A stretch of 27,445 nucleotides of DNA, taken from an uncultured Bacteroides sp. Lineage in GTDB: Bacteria; Bacteroidota; Bacteroidia; Bacteroidales; Bacteroidaceae. Numbering within the stretch: the stretch's first letter is position 1; the number at the start of each line of letters is the position of its first letter. Shown here one piece after another: positions 1 to 7,288 of the stretch. The notes beneath the pieces were generated by a model. The model saw nothing but the letters and a program-made list of their open reading frames with translations, was not told where the DNA came from and searched no databases. The DNA is taken from assembly GCF_949298305.1 (NCBI RefSeq), contig NZ_CASFWU010000048.1, forward strand, positions 1 through 27,445, given 5' to 3'. The position numbers and the translations under genes were made by a program.

Positions 1-1
1 G

Positions 2-51
2 AGTTGACAAGGCAGGTCCTCGTGTCCTGAAGCCTCGTCCCCTTGTCAACT
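2..51. repeat. TTGTCAAC-type palindromic intergenic repeat
   Basis: AGTTGACAAGG at 2-12 is the exact reverse complement of CCTTGTCAACT at 41-51, giving an 11-base-pair hairpin with a 28-base loop. The same words recur many times at 4524-4656, in front of another type-A permease gene. Both copies lie just upstream of a type-A permease start, so this looks like a dispersed non-coding repeat family rather than a terminator; no T-run follows. Confidence 0.7.
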
Positions 52-69
52 GCATAAAACAAGAAATTT

Positions 70-1365
70 ATGTTCAGACTTATCCTCAAAACCCTATGGG
101 CCCGTCGCCGCCGCAACGGCTGGCTGCTGGCCGAACTGATACTGGTCGCTGTCCTTTCGTGGATTATCTTCGACCCTGTTATTGTGGTGACCTACGACCG
201 TCACCTTCCGCTTGGCTACGATGCCGACCGCCTCTGCATGGTGTCTGTCGGTATGTTGCAACCGCAGGCGCCGGGCTATGACGCTCAGGCTACCGACTCC
301 GCTTCGCTGATGCAGGCCTATATGAGCATCGTGGAACGTGCCCGTCAGCATCCCGATGTGGAGCAGGCTACGCCCATACTTTCTTTCGCATATCCCGGTT
401 CGCAGGGGAGCAGTACTTCCGGACTGACAGCCGCAGGTGATTCGTTACGGCTCGACCTTATGTTTATTGAGTTTCTGCCCCATACCCATTTCTTTGAAAC
501 ATACGGCTTCCGGACCGGGCAGGGCAGTATGACGCCCGAACAGCTTTCTGATTATGCCTATAATGAGGCCAATGTCGTCCTGACCGAAGGTGCGCTGGAA
601 GGCTTGTTCCATACCCGCGTCTTTAACCGTCAGCGTTGCTGGGAGGCCGACGAAGAAGATACTCTCTACGTTCCGGTTGTCGGTACGGTGGGCACTTTCA
701 AGTATGCGAACAACTGGCGGCCCATCCCGGTAGCCTTTACCCCGGTGTTGCATCCCGATATTCTGTCCAATCTGGACGACATGCACGTGGTCATCCGTCT
801 GAAGGAAGGGGTCAGCACGGATCGTTTTCTGCATGATTTCAAGCTGTGGATGGTGCGTCAGATGCGGGCAGGCAACCTCTATGCACGCGATTTGCAATCG
901 TACGACGCCATCAACAAAGCCTGTGAGTTTGACGCCACTTCGCTTTACCGCCGCAACCTGAGCATTGCCTTGTTCTTCCTTATTAATCTCTGCCTGGGTG
1001 TCATCGGCACCTTCTGGCTGCAGACCCGCACGCGGCGCGAGGAGGTGGGCATCATGCTGTCCTACGGTGCCACGCCGCGCCGCATCCGCCTCCAACTGTT
1101 GGGCGAAGGCGCGGTGCTCACTACGGTGGCCACGCTGGTGGGCTGCTTCCTCTATCTTCAATACGGGCTCAGTGAGGGGTTGAATAAGGGAAATGCCTGG
1201 ATGCAGGCCACTACGCCCTGTTGGGTAGACCACTTCGGGCAGCATTTTGCTATCGTGTCGCTCATCATCTACTTCATCCTGCTGGTTGTGGTATTGGTAG
1301 GAATCTATATTCCTGCCCGACGCATCAGTACCATTCCGCCGACGGAGGCGCTGAGAGATGAGTGA
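70..1365 (+). CDS. Half-size FtsX/MacB-type ABC permease, type A (431 aa)
   Basis: Inner-membrane permease subunit of an ABC transporter of the MacB/FtsX class, which move substrates or transmit force across the envelope rather than import. A basic N-terminus (ARRRRN, about residues 11-16) precedes one membrane helix at about 18-39. A periplasmic domain (about 40-295) follows, then three more helices at about 297-318, 348-368 and 393-414. Between helices 2 and 3 lies the FtsX signature, RREEVGIMLSYGATPRRI. The tail PARRISTIPPTEALRDE is the usual FtsX ending (P-R..P.EAL). At 431 residues it is half the length of the roughly 800-residue two-unit permeases common in Bacteroidetes. It lies upstream of the ATPase gene, separated by a sigma-54-like promoter, so it probably ends an earlier part of the same cluster. 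The substrate cannot be read from sequence. Confidence 0.9.
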   Translation: MFRLILKTLWARRRRNGWLLAELILVAVLSWIIFDPVIVVTYDRHLPLGYDADRLCMVSVGMLQPQAPGYDAQATDSASLMQAYMSIVERARQHPDVEQATPILSFAYPGSQGSSTSGLTAAGDSLRLDLMFIEFLPHTHFFETYGFRTGQGSMTPEQLSDYAYNEANVVLTEGALEGLFHTRVFNRQRCWEADEEDTLYVPVVGTVGTFKYANNWRPIPVAFTPVLHPDILSNLDDMHVVIRLKEGVSTDRFLHDFKLWMVRQMRAGNLYARDLQSYDAINKACEFDATSLYRRNLSIALFFLINLCLGVIGTFWLQTRTRREEVGIMLSYGATPRRIRLQLLGEGAVLTTVATLVGCFLYLQYGLSEGLNKGNAWMQATTPCWVDHFGQHFAIVSLIIYFILLVVVLVGIYIPARRISTIPPTEALRDE

Positions 1366-1388
1366 AACCGTACGCCGAAAGCGGACAG

Positions 1389-1408
1389 GGTGTCCATTAT
1401 CGGACACC
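1389..1408. promoter_or_regulatory. Palindrome, candidate activator site upstream of the sigma-54-like promoter
   Basis: GGTGTCC at 1389-1395 and GGACACC at 1402-1408 form a perfect 7-base inverted repeat with a 6-base spacer. A further half-site, GGACA, lies just upstream (1383-1387), so GGACA-GGG-TGTCC makes an overlapping second palindrome. The centre is about 80 bases before the start point expected from the sigma-54-like promoter at 1451-1466. That is the usual distance for NtrC-family activator sites. The regulator gene is not in the window. The site could instead be a hairpin terminator for the preceding permease, but no T-run follows. Confidence 0.5.
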
Positions 1409-1450
1409 TCCCATTTTGCTAAAACGCAGATAATCAAGGGAGCGGTGGTT

Positions 1451-1466
1451 TGGCACGCCTTTTGAT
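1451..1466 (+). promoter_or_regulatory. Sigma-54-like (-24/-12) promoter of the ATPase operon
   Basis: TGGCACG-CCTT-TTGAT matches the sigma-54 consensus TGGCACG-N4-TTGCW except for A instead of C in the -12 element. GG (1452-1453) and GA (1464-1465) are separated by exactly 10 bases, as required. The expected start is near 1477, giving a leader of about 135 bases before the ATPase start at 1611. The leader contains the palindromic repeat at 1474-1531. The upstream palindrome at 1389-1408 fits an enhancer-binding activator site. Confidence 0.55.
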
Positions 1467-1473
1467 TTTGATT

Positions 1474-1531
1474 CACCACAGATTACACGGATCAACACAG
1501 AAATTATTCTAATCTGTGCCAATCTGTGGTG
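1474..1531. repeat. CACCACAGATT palindromic repeat in the ATPase leader
   Basis: CACCACAGATT at 1474-1484 pairs perfectly with AATCTGTGGTG at 1521-1531. An inner pair, CACAGA (1496-1501) with TCTGTG (1513-1518), extends the hairpin. Related words continue to about 1575 (ACAGA-AAC-TCTGT, GGGAC...GTCCC, CTGTGGTG). This resembles a repeat family I know to be dispersed across several bacterial phyla; that is recollection, not a search result. It would be transcribed as the 5' leader of the ATPase mRNA if the sigma-54-like promoter is used. Confidence 0.7.
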
Positions 1532-1610
1532 CAAAACAGAAACTCTGTGGGACTCCGTTGTCCCCTGTGGTGAAAACAAAGCATACAATAACTATAAACA
1601 ACATACAATT

Positions 1611-2282
1611 ATGGACATGATTAAATTGACCGGTATCAACAAGATTTACCGTACAGACGAGATTGAGACACAGGCATTGGAGAACGTGAACCTGGAAGTG
1701 GAGCAGGGCGAATTCCTCAGCGTGATGGGGCCTTCGGGTTGTGGCAAGTCCACGCTGCTCAACATCATGGGCCTGCTCGACACGCCCACCAGCGGCACCA
1801 TCGAGATAGCCGGCACACGGGTGGAGGGCATGAAGGACAAGGAACTGGCCGCCTTCCGCAACAAGACGCTGGGCTTCGTGTTCCAGTCGTTCCACCTCAT
1901 CAATTCGCTCAACGTGCTGGACAACGTGGAGCTGCCGTTGCTCTACCGCAAGGTGTCTGCCAAGGAACGCCGCCGCCTGGCCATGGAGATGCTGGAGAAG
2001 GTGGGCATGACACACCGCATGCACCACATGCCTACACAGCTCTCGGGCGGTCAGTGCCAGCGTGTGGCGGTGGCCCGTGCCATCATCGGCAACCCCGAGA
2101 TTATCCTGGCCGACGAACCTACCGGTAACCTGGACTCGAAGATGGGAGCGGAAATCATGGAACTGCTGCACCAACTGAACAAGGACGACAAACGGACCAT
2201 CGTCATGGTGACGCACAACGAGAGCCAGGCCAAGCAGACAAGCCGCACGGTGCGCTTCTTCGACGGCCGCCAGGTGGGATAA
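1611..2282 (+). CDS. ABC transporter ATP-binding protein, LolD/MacB family (223 aa)
   Basis: Cytoplasmic ATPase expected to power the FtsX-type permeases around it. All nucleotide-binding motifs are intact: Walker A GPSGCGKST (residues 40-48), Q-loop FQSF (91-94), signature LSGGQ (144-148), Walker B IILADEPTGNLD (164-175) and the H-loop histidine (202). The length is typical of LolD, FtsE and stand-alone MacB ATPase domains. The LISVMG-like segment before Walker A (FLSVMG) and the TGNLDS stretch are typical of this class. Two starts are possible (1611, or 1617 in the same frame); the first is used here. It is the only ATPase in the window for seven permeases, so it may serve several permease pairs. 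The nearest known families are lipoprotein release, macrolide or peptide export and cell-division FtsE; the sequence does not decide between them. Confidence 0.93.
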   Translation: MDMIKLTGINKIYRTDEIETQALENVNLEVEQGEFLSVMGPSGCGKSTLLNIMGLLDTPTSGTIEIAGTRVEGMKDKELAAFRNKTLGFVFQSFHLINSLNVLDNVELPLLYRKVSAKERRRLAMEMLEKVGMTHRMHHMPTQLSGGQCQRVAVARAIIGNPEIILADEPTGNLDSKMGAEIMELLHQLNKDDKRTIVMVTHNESQAKQTSRTVRFFDGRQVG

Positions 2283-2327
2283 GCATTCAACAGTCATATT
2301 CGGATCATACATTCAAACGGAACCATC

Positions 2328-2951
2328 ATGAAAACAAACATCATAGGAGTCATCATCGCCCTGTTGCTGGCATTTGCCGGCGCTGTGGGCGCTTTGGCAC
2401 AAAATGAGAAGGTGAGCGAAGTACGCAAAGTGAAAGATTTCTCATCCATCCGGGTGACGTCGGTGGCCAATGTCATTTTCACGCAGGGCGATGCCTGTTC
2501 GCTCCGCCTGGAGGGCAAGGAGAAATGGGTGAAGCTCACCACGACCGAGGTGGAGAACGGCTGTCTGCTCGTCGCTTTCAAGAAAGGGGAGAAGGAGAGG
2601 GCTGTCAATAACGTCGACGGACTGAAGCTGTATGTCACCGCCCCCACGCTGGAGGCCGTAGACCTGACCGGCGTAGGCAGCCTGGAGTGCAAGGAGCCGC
2701 TGAAGCTGGACGACTTCAGCCTGCGCATCAGCGGTGTAGGCTCGGCCGAACTGGACAAGCTGACCTGCCGCCGCTTCTTCGTCGCGTTGAGCGGTGTGGG
2801 CAATGCCGAGGCGAACGTGGACTGCGACTACGTGGAGGCCGTCGTGAGTGGAGTGGGCAACCTGACACTGAGCGGCCGGACCGATGAGGCCGACATATCG
2901 CGCAGCGGCATAGGCAGCATTGATACGAAACGATTGAAAATTAAGAATTAA
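2328..2951 (+). CDS. Exported GIN-domain protein (DUF2807, auto-transporter adhesin head-like), 207 aa
   Basis: Residues 1-25 form a signal peptide (a KTN start, a hydrophobic core of I/L/A, then ALAQ), so the protein is exported. The mature part contains at least five spaced G-[VI]-G motifs (GVGSLE, GVGSAE, GVGNAE, GVGNLT, GIGSID) at about 18-22 residue intervals. This is the periodic pattern of the right-handed beta-helix in DUF2807 proteins. The function of the family is unknown; members occur in Bacteroidetes envelopes. It lies 45 bases after the ATPase and before the permeases, so it is probably co-transcribed and linked to the transporter's envelope role. That role is inferred from position only. 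Confidence 0.85.
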   Translation: MKTNIIGVIIALLLAFAGAVGALAQNEKVSEVRKVKDFSSIRVTSVANVIFTQGDACSLRLEGKEKWVKLTTTEVENGCLLVAFKKGEKERAVNNVDGLKLYVTAPTLEAVDLTGVGSLECKEPLKLDDFSLRISGVGSAELDKLTCRRFFVALSGVGNAEANVDCDYVEAVVSGVGNLTLSGRTDEADISRSGIGSIDTKRLKIKN

Positions 2952-2952
2952 G

Positions 2953-3025
2953 AATGAAGAATGAAGAATTTATGGTGAATGAGAACGTATTGTTTACTCC
3001 AATTCTTCATTCATCATTCTTCATT
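2953..3025. repeat. AATGAAGAATT palindromic repeat
   Basis: The 300-base stretch 2952-3251 contains no gene and consists largely of three repeat structures. This is the first. A run of AAGAATGAAGAATGAAGAATT-type words at about 2950-2970 faces its near-exact reverse complement at 3001-3025, separated by about 30 bases. It would make a long AT-rich hairpin directly after the DUF2807 stop codon. It could act as a transcription terminator or mRNA-stabilising hairpin, but it also looks like a dispersed repeat. Confidence 0.65.
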
Positions 3026-3068
3026 AATAACAGATTTTTAAGTTTTGCAAGTTTATTAACGGGTTGTA

Positions 3069-3204
3069 GTTAAGGAGTTAAGAAGTTAAGGAGTTATGTC
3101 AATACCTTTGTAAGAACGGATGCAGACCATACACTTAAGCTATTGGCTTTAACTCCTAAGCCTACCCTGGTGGGCGATAACTCCTTCTAACTCCTTTAAC
3201 TCCT
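3069..3204. repeat. TAACTCCTTAACTCC palindromic repeat
   Basis: Direct repeats of the word GTTAAGGAGTTAAG at 3069-3098 face reverse-complement copies (TAACTCCTTCTAACTCC and TTTAACTCC) at 3177-3204. An extra TTAACTCCTAAG lies at about 3149-3160. The two ends could pair as a long interrupted stem. The sequence is unrelated to the repeat immediately upstream. No open frame of note lies inside it. Confidence 0.6.
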
Positions 3205-3205
3205 G

Positions 3206-3229
3206 CAAGTTTCGCAATTGCGAAACTTG
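3206..3229. repeat. Perfect 24-base palindrome
   Basis: CAAGTTTCGCAA is followed at once by its exact reverse complement TTGCGAAACTTG, with no spacer, centred between 3217 and 3218. It lies 22 bases before the start codon of the broken type-B permease. A spacerless 12-base dyad suits a dimeric protein-binding site (operator) better than an RNA hairpin. It could equally be the tip of a dispersed repeat, since a related AAGTTTTGCAAGTTT lies near 3040. Confidence 0.7.
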
Positions 3230-3251
3230 AGACAGATTCTTCATTGAAAAG

Positions 3252-4521
3252 ATGATCAAACAATATTTTCAACAAGCTTGGGCACAGCTCCGCCAGCAGC
3301 CGCTCATCAGCGGGGTGACGGTGGCGGGTACGGCCCTTTCCATCTTCCTCATCATGCTGGTGGTGATGATGCAGCAGGTGCAGCAACCGCGACCGCTTCC
3401 TGCACGTGAAGTGGGGCAGCATTACTAACGAAGCGTGGGGAGACAATAACAGCAACGGTCCGTGGAGTGCAGCTTCGCTGAAAGAAATCTACGGCAAGCT
3501 GATGATGCCCGAGGCCATCACCATTTATAAGGTTTATGCTATGCCCCAGCCGGTCAGCCTGCCCGGCCAGCCCGCTACGGCGGTCGATGTGCGCGAAACG
3601 GACAGCCAGTTCTGGACGGTGTTCGACTTCGCCTTTACCGACGGCAAGCCCTTCGACCAGGCCACGTTCGACGCCGGTCGGCCGGTGGCGGTCATTACCG
3701 AAAGCGTGGCGCGCCTGCTGTTCGGCACGACGAAGGCAGCGGGAAAAGAATTCCTGCTGGCCCATGCGCCCTATCGGGTGTGCGGCGTGGTGAAGGACGT
3801 ATCGACGCTGGCTTCGACGGCCTATGCGCAGGTGTGGATTCCCTATACCTCGACCGACCAAGTGAACAATACGTGGTGCAACGGCCTGATGGGTGACATG
3901 AGTTGCACCATCCTGGCGCGCGACCGCAGCGACTTCCCCGCCATCCGCGAGGAGGCCGGCCGACGGTTGGACGAATTCAATAAGGTGATAGACGAGAACG
4001 GTTATCAAATCATCAACCGCAACCGTCCCTACGACCAGGAGAAGAACGCCCTGACAGCCGGTGCCAATGTGGAGCCGGATGTGACGGCTGCACGCCGGAG
4101 CCGTTTCATCATCTTCCTTATCCTGCTCATCGTGCCTGCCATCAATCTGAGCAGCATGACGCAGAGCCGCCTGCGCCGCCGTGTGGCGGAAATCGGGGTG
4201 CGCCGTGCCTTCGGCTGCACACGCATGGAACTACTGGGACAGATACTGGGGGAGAACTTCATCGTCACCCTGCTGGCAGGTGTGCTGGGACTGATAATCA
4301 GCTTCCTCTTTGCCTTTTTGTTCGGTAATACCCTCTTTGCGCAGGACTGGACAACTTCGCTCAATCCGCCCGTAGTCGATGCTTCCATCCTGATACATGC
4401 CTCTACCTTCGGCTGGGCGTTGCTCTTCTGCTTCGTGCTCAACCTGCTCAGCACCGGCATTCCCGCCTGGCGGGCTTCGCGGATGAATATTGTGGAGGCG
4501 ATAAATGGGAAGGCTCATTGA
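3252..4521 (+). pseudogene. Half-size FtsX/MacB-type ABC permease, type B, frame disrupted near its start
   Basis: The gene begins at ATG 3252 (MIKQYFQQAWAQLRQQPL) and includes the first membrane helix (GTALSIFLIMLVVMMQQV). This frame then stops at 3426-3428. The rest of the protein continues in the next frame, recognisable from SNRDRFLHVKWGSITN (about 3382-3429) to the stop at 4521. The intact homologues carry a conserved P-E-x-x-R-S-R or similar segment directly after the helix (EPEVNRSRSLYV at 6037, APETRRSRVLYN at 8917). So roughly 5-10 codons plus a frame change appear to be lost near 3370-3390. The C-terminal half is otherwise normal: MacB-type periplasmic domain, three helices, RRRVAEIGVRRAFG, and the tail ASRMNIVEAINGKAH. 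A product starting at GTG 3406 would lack the first helix and probably not insert correctly. A sequencing error cannot be excluded. Confidence 0.8.
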
Positions 4522-4523
4522 GC

Positions 4524-4656
4524 AGTTGACAAGGGACGAGTTAACGAGACCACAAGGTTAGTTAACAACGGAACGAGACTTCAGACCACAAGGACGTGCC
4601 TTGTCAACTCTTCACTTGTCCCCTTGTCAACTTGTCCCCTCGTCAACTTGTCAACT
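4524..4656. repeat. TTGTCAAC/AGTTGAC repeat cluster
   Basis: The spacer contains AGTTGACAAGG on the left (from 4524) and, on the right (about 4602-4656), several copies of CTTGTCAACT and CTTGTCCCC in direct series. AGTTAACGAGACCACAAGG-like words lie between. It is the same family as the hairpin at 2-51. The repeat runs to 14 bases before the next start codon, so the true permease start at 4670 is preferred over upstream in-frame starts that would translate the repeat. Confidence 0.7.
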
Positions 4657-4669
4657 AAAAACAAAAGAT

Positions 4670-5926
4670 ATGAACAAAAAACTATTTACCCAAATACGCA
4701 ACGAGTGGCGCAGCAACCTGTGGCTGGCACTGGAGTTACTGGTGGTGAGCGTGGTGATGTGGTACATCATCGACCTGCTCTACTGCCGCCTGGCTACCTA
4801 TATGGAGCCGCGCGGTTTCGATACGGAGCACTGCTACCTGATCAATATGGGCGTGCTCACCGACAAGAGTTCCGACTATACGCCCTATAACGATGCCCAC
4901 AAGCAGAGCGACGAGGTACGCGAAATGGTGGAACGTCTGCGCCGTCGCCCCGAGGTGGAGGCGGTGAGCCTGTCGCAAAATTCCTATCCTTATAATGGAA
5001 GCAATGCAACAGAAGTAGTGCGTTGCGATACCATGACTTCTCCCTACTGGACCATCCGCCGCATTGCGACGCCCGACTTCGTACGCGTGTTCCGTTATCA
5101 TGGTACGCGAGGCGAAACGCCCGAACAGTTGGCTGAAATAGTGGAGCGTGGCGACTTCCTGGCTTCGGACAACCTGTATCGCAAGTACGGCGTACCGATG
5201 ACATCGCTGGTTGGCAAGAAGGAATTCTACCTTTTCGGAGATACGGTTCAGACACACTGCCTGGGCGCCGCCTTGCAGAATGTGCGTTACGATGATTATA
5301 GCCAGGCATCTTTCTGCTATTCCATGGTGTATAATATGAATTTGCTGTCGGATGGTTGGATTAATGCCGATAACGAGCTCTGCGTCCGCGTCCGTGCCGA
5401 CCGTGACCGGAACTTCATGGAGAACCTGAAGGCCGACAGCGAGAAGCAGTTCCGCATAGGCAATCTCTACATCAGCGACATCAAAAGCTTCAGGAACATC
5501 CGCCACAGTTATCAGAAATATTATGCCAGCCAGATGCGCAACTTCTTCGTGGGCATGGGCTTCCTGCTGCTCAACATCTTCCTGGGACTGCTCGGCACGT
5601 TCTGGTTCCGTACGCAGCAACGGCGCAGCGAGATTGCCCTGCACAAGGCGATGGGTGCCACGGACGGTGCGGTGTTCGGCCGCCTGATGAGTGAAGGTAT
5701 TTTCCTGTTGCTGATCGTTACCGTGCTTGCCGTCATTATTGATATCGTACTGGCTCACTTCGAACTGAACAGCTGGCGCAACGGCACTACACTGGAGTGG
5801 CCACGTCTGGCCTTCTGCGCCGCCGCCACGTTTGTCCTCATCGCCGCCATGATTGGTGTCGGCATCGGTCTCCCGGCCCGACGCGCCATGAAGGTGCAGC
5901 CGGCGGAGGCGTTGCACGACGAGTAG
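4670..5926 (+). CDS. Half-size FtsX/MacB-type ABC permease, type A (418 aa)
   Basis: Inner-membrane permease of the MacB/FtsX class. The start MNKKLFTQIRNEWRSNLW at 4670 is shared almost exactly with the paralogue at 7486, which fixes the start; the frame is open further upstream only through repeat DNA. One N-terminal helix (about 21-41, LELLVVSVVMWYIIDLL) precedes a periplasmic domain with MacB-type features (FDTEHCYLINMG, RRPEVEAVSLSQNSYPYN). The C-terminal FtsX domain follows (FLLLNIFLGLLGTFWF, RRSEIALHKAMGATDGAVFGRL). The tail PARRAMKVQPAEALHDE is identical in the paralogues at 7486 and 10271. It sits between the broken type-B gene and the altered type-B gene. It is probably co-transcribed and may pair with a type-B subunit; pairing is inferred from the alternating order. 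Confidence 0.9.
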   Translation: MNKKLFTQIRNEWRSNLWLALELLVVSVVMWYIIDLLYCRLATYMEPRGFDTEHCYLINMGVLTDKSSDYTPYNDAHKQSDEVREMVERLRRRPEVEAVSLSQNSYPYNGSNATEVVRCDTMTSPYWTIRRIATPDFVRVFRYHGTRGETPEQLAEIVERGDFLASDNLYRKYGVPMTSLVGKKEFYLFGDTVQTHCLGAALQNVRYDDYSQASFCYSMVYNMNLLSDGWINADNELCVRVRADRDRNFMENLKADSEKQFRIGNLYISDIKSFRNIRHSYQKYYASQMRNFFVGMGFLLLNIFLGLLGTFWFRTQQRRSEIALHKAMGATDGAVFGRLMSEGIFLLLIVTVLAVIIDIVLAHFELNSWRNGTTLEWPRLAFCAAATFVLIAAMIGVGIGLPARRAMKVQPAEALHDE

Positions 5927-5928
5927 GA

Positions 5929-5998
5929 GCCTCACCCCCGGCCCCCGGGCCGACGAAGGGAAGCCTCACCCCCTTCCCCTCTCCCAGGGAGAGGGGGG
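5929..5998. repeat. CCTCACCCC...CCCTCTCCC palindromic repeat, forward copy
   Basis: Two copies of GCCTCACCCCC (5929-5939 and 5963-5973) lead into CCCCTCTCCC-A-GGGAGAGGGG (5976-5996), a perfect 10-base inverted repeat around one base. The same element occurs reversed at 6070-6105, forward at 7289-7324, reversed at 7411-7481 and forward at 8790-8828. It starts 2 bases after the preceding stop codon. I recall similar C/G-rich palindromic repeats from many unrelated bacteria, but could not check this. Confidence 0.8.
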
Positions 5999-6036
5999 AG
6001 CGATTACTATTCTTAGATTTGATTATTTGATATAAA

Positions 6037-7287
6037 ATGAAGACAAACTTATTTTCCAAGCACTTTTTCTCCCCTCTCTTTTGGAGAGGGGAAGGGGGAG
6101 AGGCTACCTGGATATCCGTGCTGGGCACGGCGCTGTCCATCTGCATGATTATGGTCATCGTCATCACCCTGCGGGTGCGCACGGCCGACTGCGAGCCGGA
6201 GGTGAACCGCAGCCGCTCGCTCTACGTGCCCAACATGTCCTACCGTGCCAAGGGCGACTTGAGCGGCAGCTCCGCCAATTCGAGCATGTCGGTGCAGACG
6301 GGGCGCGAGTGCTTCAAGACGCTGACCACGGCCGAGGCTGTCACGCTGGCATCGAATCCCGACAAGGTACGTGTCTCGCTGCCTGCCGGTGCCAAGATGA
6401 CGGCCGACATGGTGCAGACCGATGAGGCCTTCTGGCAGGTGTTTCGCTTCCGCTTTCTCGACGGCAAGCCCTTCACGGCAGCCGATCTGAGCAGCGGTCT
6501 GCCCCGTGCCGTCATTGCAGCCTCGGTGGCCCGTCGCCTGTTCGGGCGGACGGACGTCAGCGGGCAGCACATAGAGCTGAACCACGTGGACTTCCAGGTG
6601 TGTGGCGTGGTGGCCGACATCTCCATGCTGGCTACGGATGCCTACGCCCAGGTGTGGATACCCTACACGGCCGGCGATGCCGAAGCCAACACCTGGGGCT
6701 ATAACCTGATGGGACCGATGCGCGCCGTCATCCTGGCCCGCAGCCGGGCAGACTTTCCTGCCATCCGCGAGGAGTGCGAGCGCATGCGGCAGAAGTATAA
6801 CGACGCGCAGGAGGGCGTGGAGGTGTTCTATCGCGGACAGCCCGACACACAGTTCACCCACCTCTACCGCACGTGGAGCCAGGAGCCCGACGTGCAGGGC
6901 GTGGTGTTGCGCTACGTGGTGGTGATGCTCATCCTGCTCATCGTGCCTGCCATCAACCTGAGCAGCATGACCCTGTCGCGGATGCGGAAACGGATGGCGG
7001 AAATCGGGGTACGCAAAGCCTTCGGTGCTACGGCCAACGAACTGATGCGCCAGGTCTTTCTGGAGAATCTGTTGCTGACCTGTCTGGCAGGCCTGTTGGG
7101 ACTGCTGCTGAGCTATGCCGCCACCTTCGTGCTGAACGGCTTCCTCTTCGGCAACTCTACCAACGCCTATCTGTCGGGTGAGACCAGTCTGACGGCGGGC
7201 GAATTGCTCAGTCCGTGGATCTTCCTGGCTGCCTTTGGCTTCTGGCGGATGAATATTGTGGAGGCAATAAATGGGAAGGCTCATTAA
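6037..7287 (+). CDS. Half-size FtsX/MacB-type ABC permease, type B, with repeat-derived N-terminus and shortened C-terminus (416 aa)
   Basis: The body from about residue 24 (WISVLGTALSICMIMVIVITL, first helix) through the periplasmic domain to the FtsX region (RMRKRMAEIGVRKAFGATANELM) clearly matches the type-B genes at 3252 and 8917. The ends do not. Residues about 11-23 (FSPLFWRGEGGEA) are encoded by a reversed copy of the CCCTCTCCC repeat. The N-terminal amphipathic stretch seen in the relatives (QAWAQLRQQPL) is absent. At the C-terminus the reading jumps from FLAAFGF to WRMNIVEAINGKAH. The relative at 3252 has about 18-20 further residues there, including most of the fourth helix. The frame stays open, so a protein may be made, but membrane topology would be altered. 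It is probably decaying; an alternative is a functional variant lacking the last helix. Confidence 0.75.
   Translation: MKTNLFSKHFFSPLFWRGEGGEATWISVLGTALSICMIMVIVITLRVRTADCEPEVNRSRSLYVPNMSYRAKGDLSGSSANSSMSVQTGRECFKTLTTAEAVTLASNPDKVRVSLPAGAKMTADMVQTDEAFWQVFRFRFLDGKPFTAADLSSGLPRAVIAASVARRLFGRTDVSGQHIELNHVDFQVCGVVADISMLATDAYAQVWIPYTAGDAEANTWGYNLMGPMRAVILARSRADFPAIREECERMRQKYNDAQEGVEVFYRGQPDTQFTHLYRTWSQEPDVQGVVLRYVVVMLILLIVPAINLSSMTLSRMRKRMAEIGVRKAFGATANELMRQVFLENLLLTCLAGLLGLLLSYAATFVLNGFLFGNSTNAYLSGETSLTAGELLSPWIFLAAFGFWRMNIVEAINGKAH
6070..6105. repeat. CCTCACCCC repeat, reversed copy inside the permease reading frame
   Basis: CCCCTCTC (6071-6078) and GAGAGGGG (6084-6091) form a hairpin with a 5-base loop, followed by AAGGGGGAGAGGCT. 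Read in reverse complement it matches the copy at 5929-5998, including the AAGGGGG and GAGGCT words. It lies inside codons 11-23 of the permease at 6037. It is thus a repeat that has become coding sequence, or one that replaced the original start of the gene. Confidence 0.75.
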
Positions 7288-7288
7288 A

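Noticed and set aside
445..1479. Long minus-strand open frame opposite the first permease, and similar ones at 4736-5935, 6049-7314, 8932-10230 and 10187-11515
   Set aside because: They are exact antisense shadows of GC-rich permease genes, rich in H, Q and R with no recognisable domain, and run through repeats in the spacers.
4601..4669. Upstream start for the type-A permease at 4670 (and likewise 7453 for 7486)
   Set aside because: The extra codons are repeat DNA, and the two paralogues share their first residues only from MNKKLFTQIRNEW.
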